From assembly GCA_016717305.1 (NCBI GenBank), contig JADKFY010000001.1, positions 124,001 to 188,000 on the forward strand: a DNA stretch of 64,000 bases. Direction: 5' to 3'. The notes under the pieces are model-generated. The model worked only from the letters and a program-made list of their open reading frames with translations, made no database searches and was not told where the DNA came from. Source of the DNA: Flavobacteriales bacterium. GTDB lineage: Bacteria > Bacteroidota > Bacteroidia > Flavobacteriales_F > PHOS-HE28. The translations under genes and the position numbers were made by a program. Below are positions 62,525-64,000 of the stretch, in pieces; position 1 is the stretch's first letter; every line of letters starts with the position of its first letter.

Positions 62525-63318
62525 TGACGATCCTGCAAGCGATCATCCTCGCGATCATCGAGGGGATCACCGAATTTCTGCCCATTTCGAGCACAGGGCA
62601 CATGATCATCGGGTCCACCATCATGGGGATCCAACAGGATGACTTCGTAAAACTGTTCACCGTTGCGATCCAATTCGGGGGCATTCTTTCCGTGATCGCA
62701 CTCTACTGGAAACGCTTCTTCCAGAGCATCGATTTCTACCTGAAACTGTTCGTTGCGTTCTTGCCAGCAGTGGTCGCTGGTCTTCTTTTGAAGGACACGA
62801 TCGACCTATTGCTGGAGAACATCATGGTGGTGGCCGTTATGCTCGTCATCGGTGGAATCGTGTTCCTTTCCATCGACAAATGGGCGCCGGGTGGTGCTGA
62901 GGAAGATGACAAGCCGGTGAGCTACAAGCAAGCCGTGATCATCGGCATTTTCCAATGTCTTGCCATGGTACCGGGTGTTTCCCGTTCGGCTTCCACGATC
63001 ATTGGCGGCATGACCCAAGGCCTTTCGCGGAAGTTCGCTGCGGAATTCAGTTTCTTTCTCGCCGTGCCCACCATGTTCGGTGCTACAGTGAAATCGCTTT
63101 ACGATTACGTGAAAGATGGGGGCGAATTCACCGCGCAGCACTACCAGCTTTTCGCGATCGGCAATGTGGTGGCCTTCATCGTGGCTATCGTGGCGATCCG
63201 CACCTTCATCACGTTCCTTAGCAAGAATGGGTTCAAGGCCTTCGGCTGGTACCGCATCGTTGTTGGTGGCGTGATCATTGCACTTTACACCATGGGCATC
63301 GAAATGCAGATGATGTAG
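62524..63318 (+). CDS. uppP: Undecaprenyl-diphosphate phosphatase (UppP/BacA)
   Basis: The ATG at 62524 gives 264 residues, with a TTG one codon earlier as alternative. The two active-site segments are present: EGITEFLPISSTGHMII near the N-terminus and PGVSRSASTIIGGMTQGLSR in the second half. About eight membrane helices are present. It removes a phosphate from undecaprenyl diphosphate to recycle the peptidoglycan lipid carrier; overexpression gives bacitracin resistance. Confidence 0.96.
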   Translation: MTILQAIILAIIEGITEFLPISSTGHMIIGSTIMGIQQDDFVKLFTVAIQFGGILSVIALYWKRFFQSIDFYLKLFVAFLPAVVAGLLLKDTIDLLLENIMVVAVMLVIGGIVFLSIDKWAPGGAEEDDKPVSYKQAVIIGIFQCLAMVPGVSRSASTIIGGMTQGLSRKFAAEFSFFLAVPTMFGATVKSLYDYVKDGGEFTAQHYQLFAIGNVVAFIVAIVAIRTFITFLSKNGFKAFGWYRIVVGGVIIALYTMGIEMQMM

Positions 63319-63364
63319 GGGTTGGGCGGATCACCTTCACCTTTCTTACACCGAGCCGCCTGAA

Positions 63365-64000
63365 GTGCCTTCTTCAACCCAAATATCCCCCGATACAGGC
63401 GGCCTCCTCTTGGTCGACAAGCCCTTGACCTGGACCAGTTTCAACGTGGTGGGCAAATTGCGGATCGCGCTACGGATCGCCGCGGGTCGTAAACTGAAGG
63501 TGGGGCATGCAGGCACCTTGGACCCCTTGGCGACCGGCCTGTTGATCTTGGCCTACGGGCCGTTCACCAAAAAGCTGCCGTTGATCACCGGGGAGGGAAA
63601 GACCTACACCGGAACGATCACCTTGGGCCACACCACGCCCAGCTACGATCTGGAAACGGACCCACAGGATCCCGAGCCGTGGGAGCATTTGGATGAGGTG
63701 ACCATTCGTTCAGTATTCGCTCGGTTCGTCGGGAAACAAATGCAGCGACCTCCTAATTTTTCGGCAAAACGATTTGAAGGGGAACGCGCCTACTTCTTGG
63801 CCCGAGATGAAGAACGCGCCCATATGCTGGATATGCCGGAGCGTGAGGTGGAGATCACCCGGCTGGAGGTCAAAGCAATACGCGGCCCAGAGGTCGATTT
63901 CATTACGGATGTTGGAAAGGGCACTTATATCCGCAGCCTTGCGCATGACATAGGGCAGAATTTGGGTTGTGGCGCCTATTTGAGTGCTCTGCGCCGCACC
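63365..64000 (+). CDS. truB: tRNA pseudouridine-55 synthase TruB (3' truncated)
   Basis: The GTG at 63365 is the only plausible start; 212 residues run to the window edge. Marks are GLLLVDKPLTWTSFNVVGKL, the catalytic Asp in GHAGTLDPLATGLLILAYG, QRPPNFSAKRFEGERAY and GTYIRSLAHDIGQNLGCGAY. It makes the universal pseudouridine at position 55 of tRNA. It follows uppP by 46 bp and is part of the same group of genes. Confidence 0.95.
   Translation, partial: MPSSTQISPDTGGLLLVDKPLTWTSFNVVGKLRIALRIAAGRKLKVGHAGTLDPLATGLLILAYGPFTKKLPLITGEGKTYTGTITLGHTTPSYDLETDPQDPEPWEHLDEVTIRSVFARFVGKQMQRPPNFSAKRFEGERAYFLARDEERAHMLDMPEREVEITRLEVKAIRGPEVDFITDVGKGTYIRSLAHDIGQNLGCGAYLSALRRT

Noticed and set aside
1..64000. 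tRNA or rRNA genes
   Set aside because: No cloverleaf-type sequence or rRNA core was recognised in intergenic DNA by eye; a covariance-model scan would be decisive.

Overview
The window is a chromosomal segment of a Bacteroidota bacterium, most likely a Flavobacteriales member with a GC content in the mid-fifties. The evidence is: a PorP/SprF protein next to a secreted protein with a gliding-motility-type C-terminus; a T9SS sorting-domain protein; the order ftsX - DUF3098 - uppP - truB; the long form of IspG; DUF6427-type and PorT-like proteins; and TAnnTTTG-like -7 boxes close to start codons. The species is inference. No rRNA, tRNA, CRISPR array, prophage or replication origin was seen.

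Layout. 1-10.3 kb: a truncated hybrid histidine kinase, an envelope block on the minus strand (LTxxQ-like, DUF202, outer-membrane barrel, DUF1328, AsmA-like), then a plus-strand signalling set (lone receiver, NtrC-type regulator, CHASE3 kinase). 10.4-16.3 kb: a secreted nuclease/phosphatase-fold protein, then an ECF sigma - anti-sigma - TonB-like - outer-membrane barrel set. 16.4-24.7 kb: yebC, an NIT-type kinase, an S23 four-helix-bundle gene between low-complexity arrays, pccB, a glycosyltransferase, a membrane protein and a redoxin. 24.9-31.8 kb: purD, purQ, DUF6427, a CotH-type protein, a CDF metal transporter and two tiny genes. 31.9-36.0 kb: a T9SS substrate and dnaG, each interrupted by a one-base frameshift. 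36.3-45.2 kb: a kinase - hemW - cyclase - MmcQ run, DUF502, a DMT transporter, DUF4230 and ispG. 45.3-54.0 kb: a seven-gene minus-strand operon of lipoproteins, a Tat-exported DUF1501-like protein, a CX4CH lipoprotein, a 1160-residue surface protein and PorP/SprF. 54.6-64.0 kb: a reductase, an M23 peptidase, DUF3108, leuS, and the ftsX-truB group.

The most striking item is leuS. A 519-bp element (exactly 173 codons) bounded by inverted copies of a GC-rich palindromic repeat, and coding for a DUF559 (Vsr-like nuclease-fold) domain, sits in frame at the start of the editing domain. A third, solo copy of the same repeat sits in frame further downstream, flanked by a near-perfect 6-bp duplication. 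The gene stays open throughout, so the element appears to exploit in-frame insertion into an essential gene.

Second-tier items are the S23 element with its arrays, the seven-gene surface operon that resembles planctomycete DUF1501/DUF1549 modules wired to T9SS, and an anti-sigma protein with three tandem 70-residue repeats.
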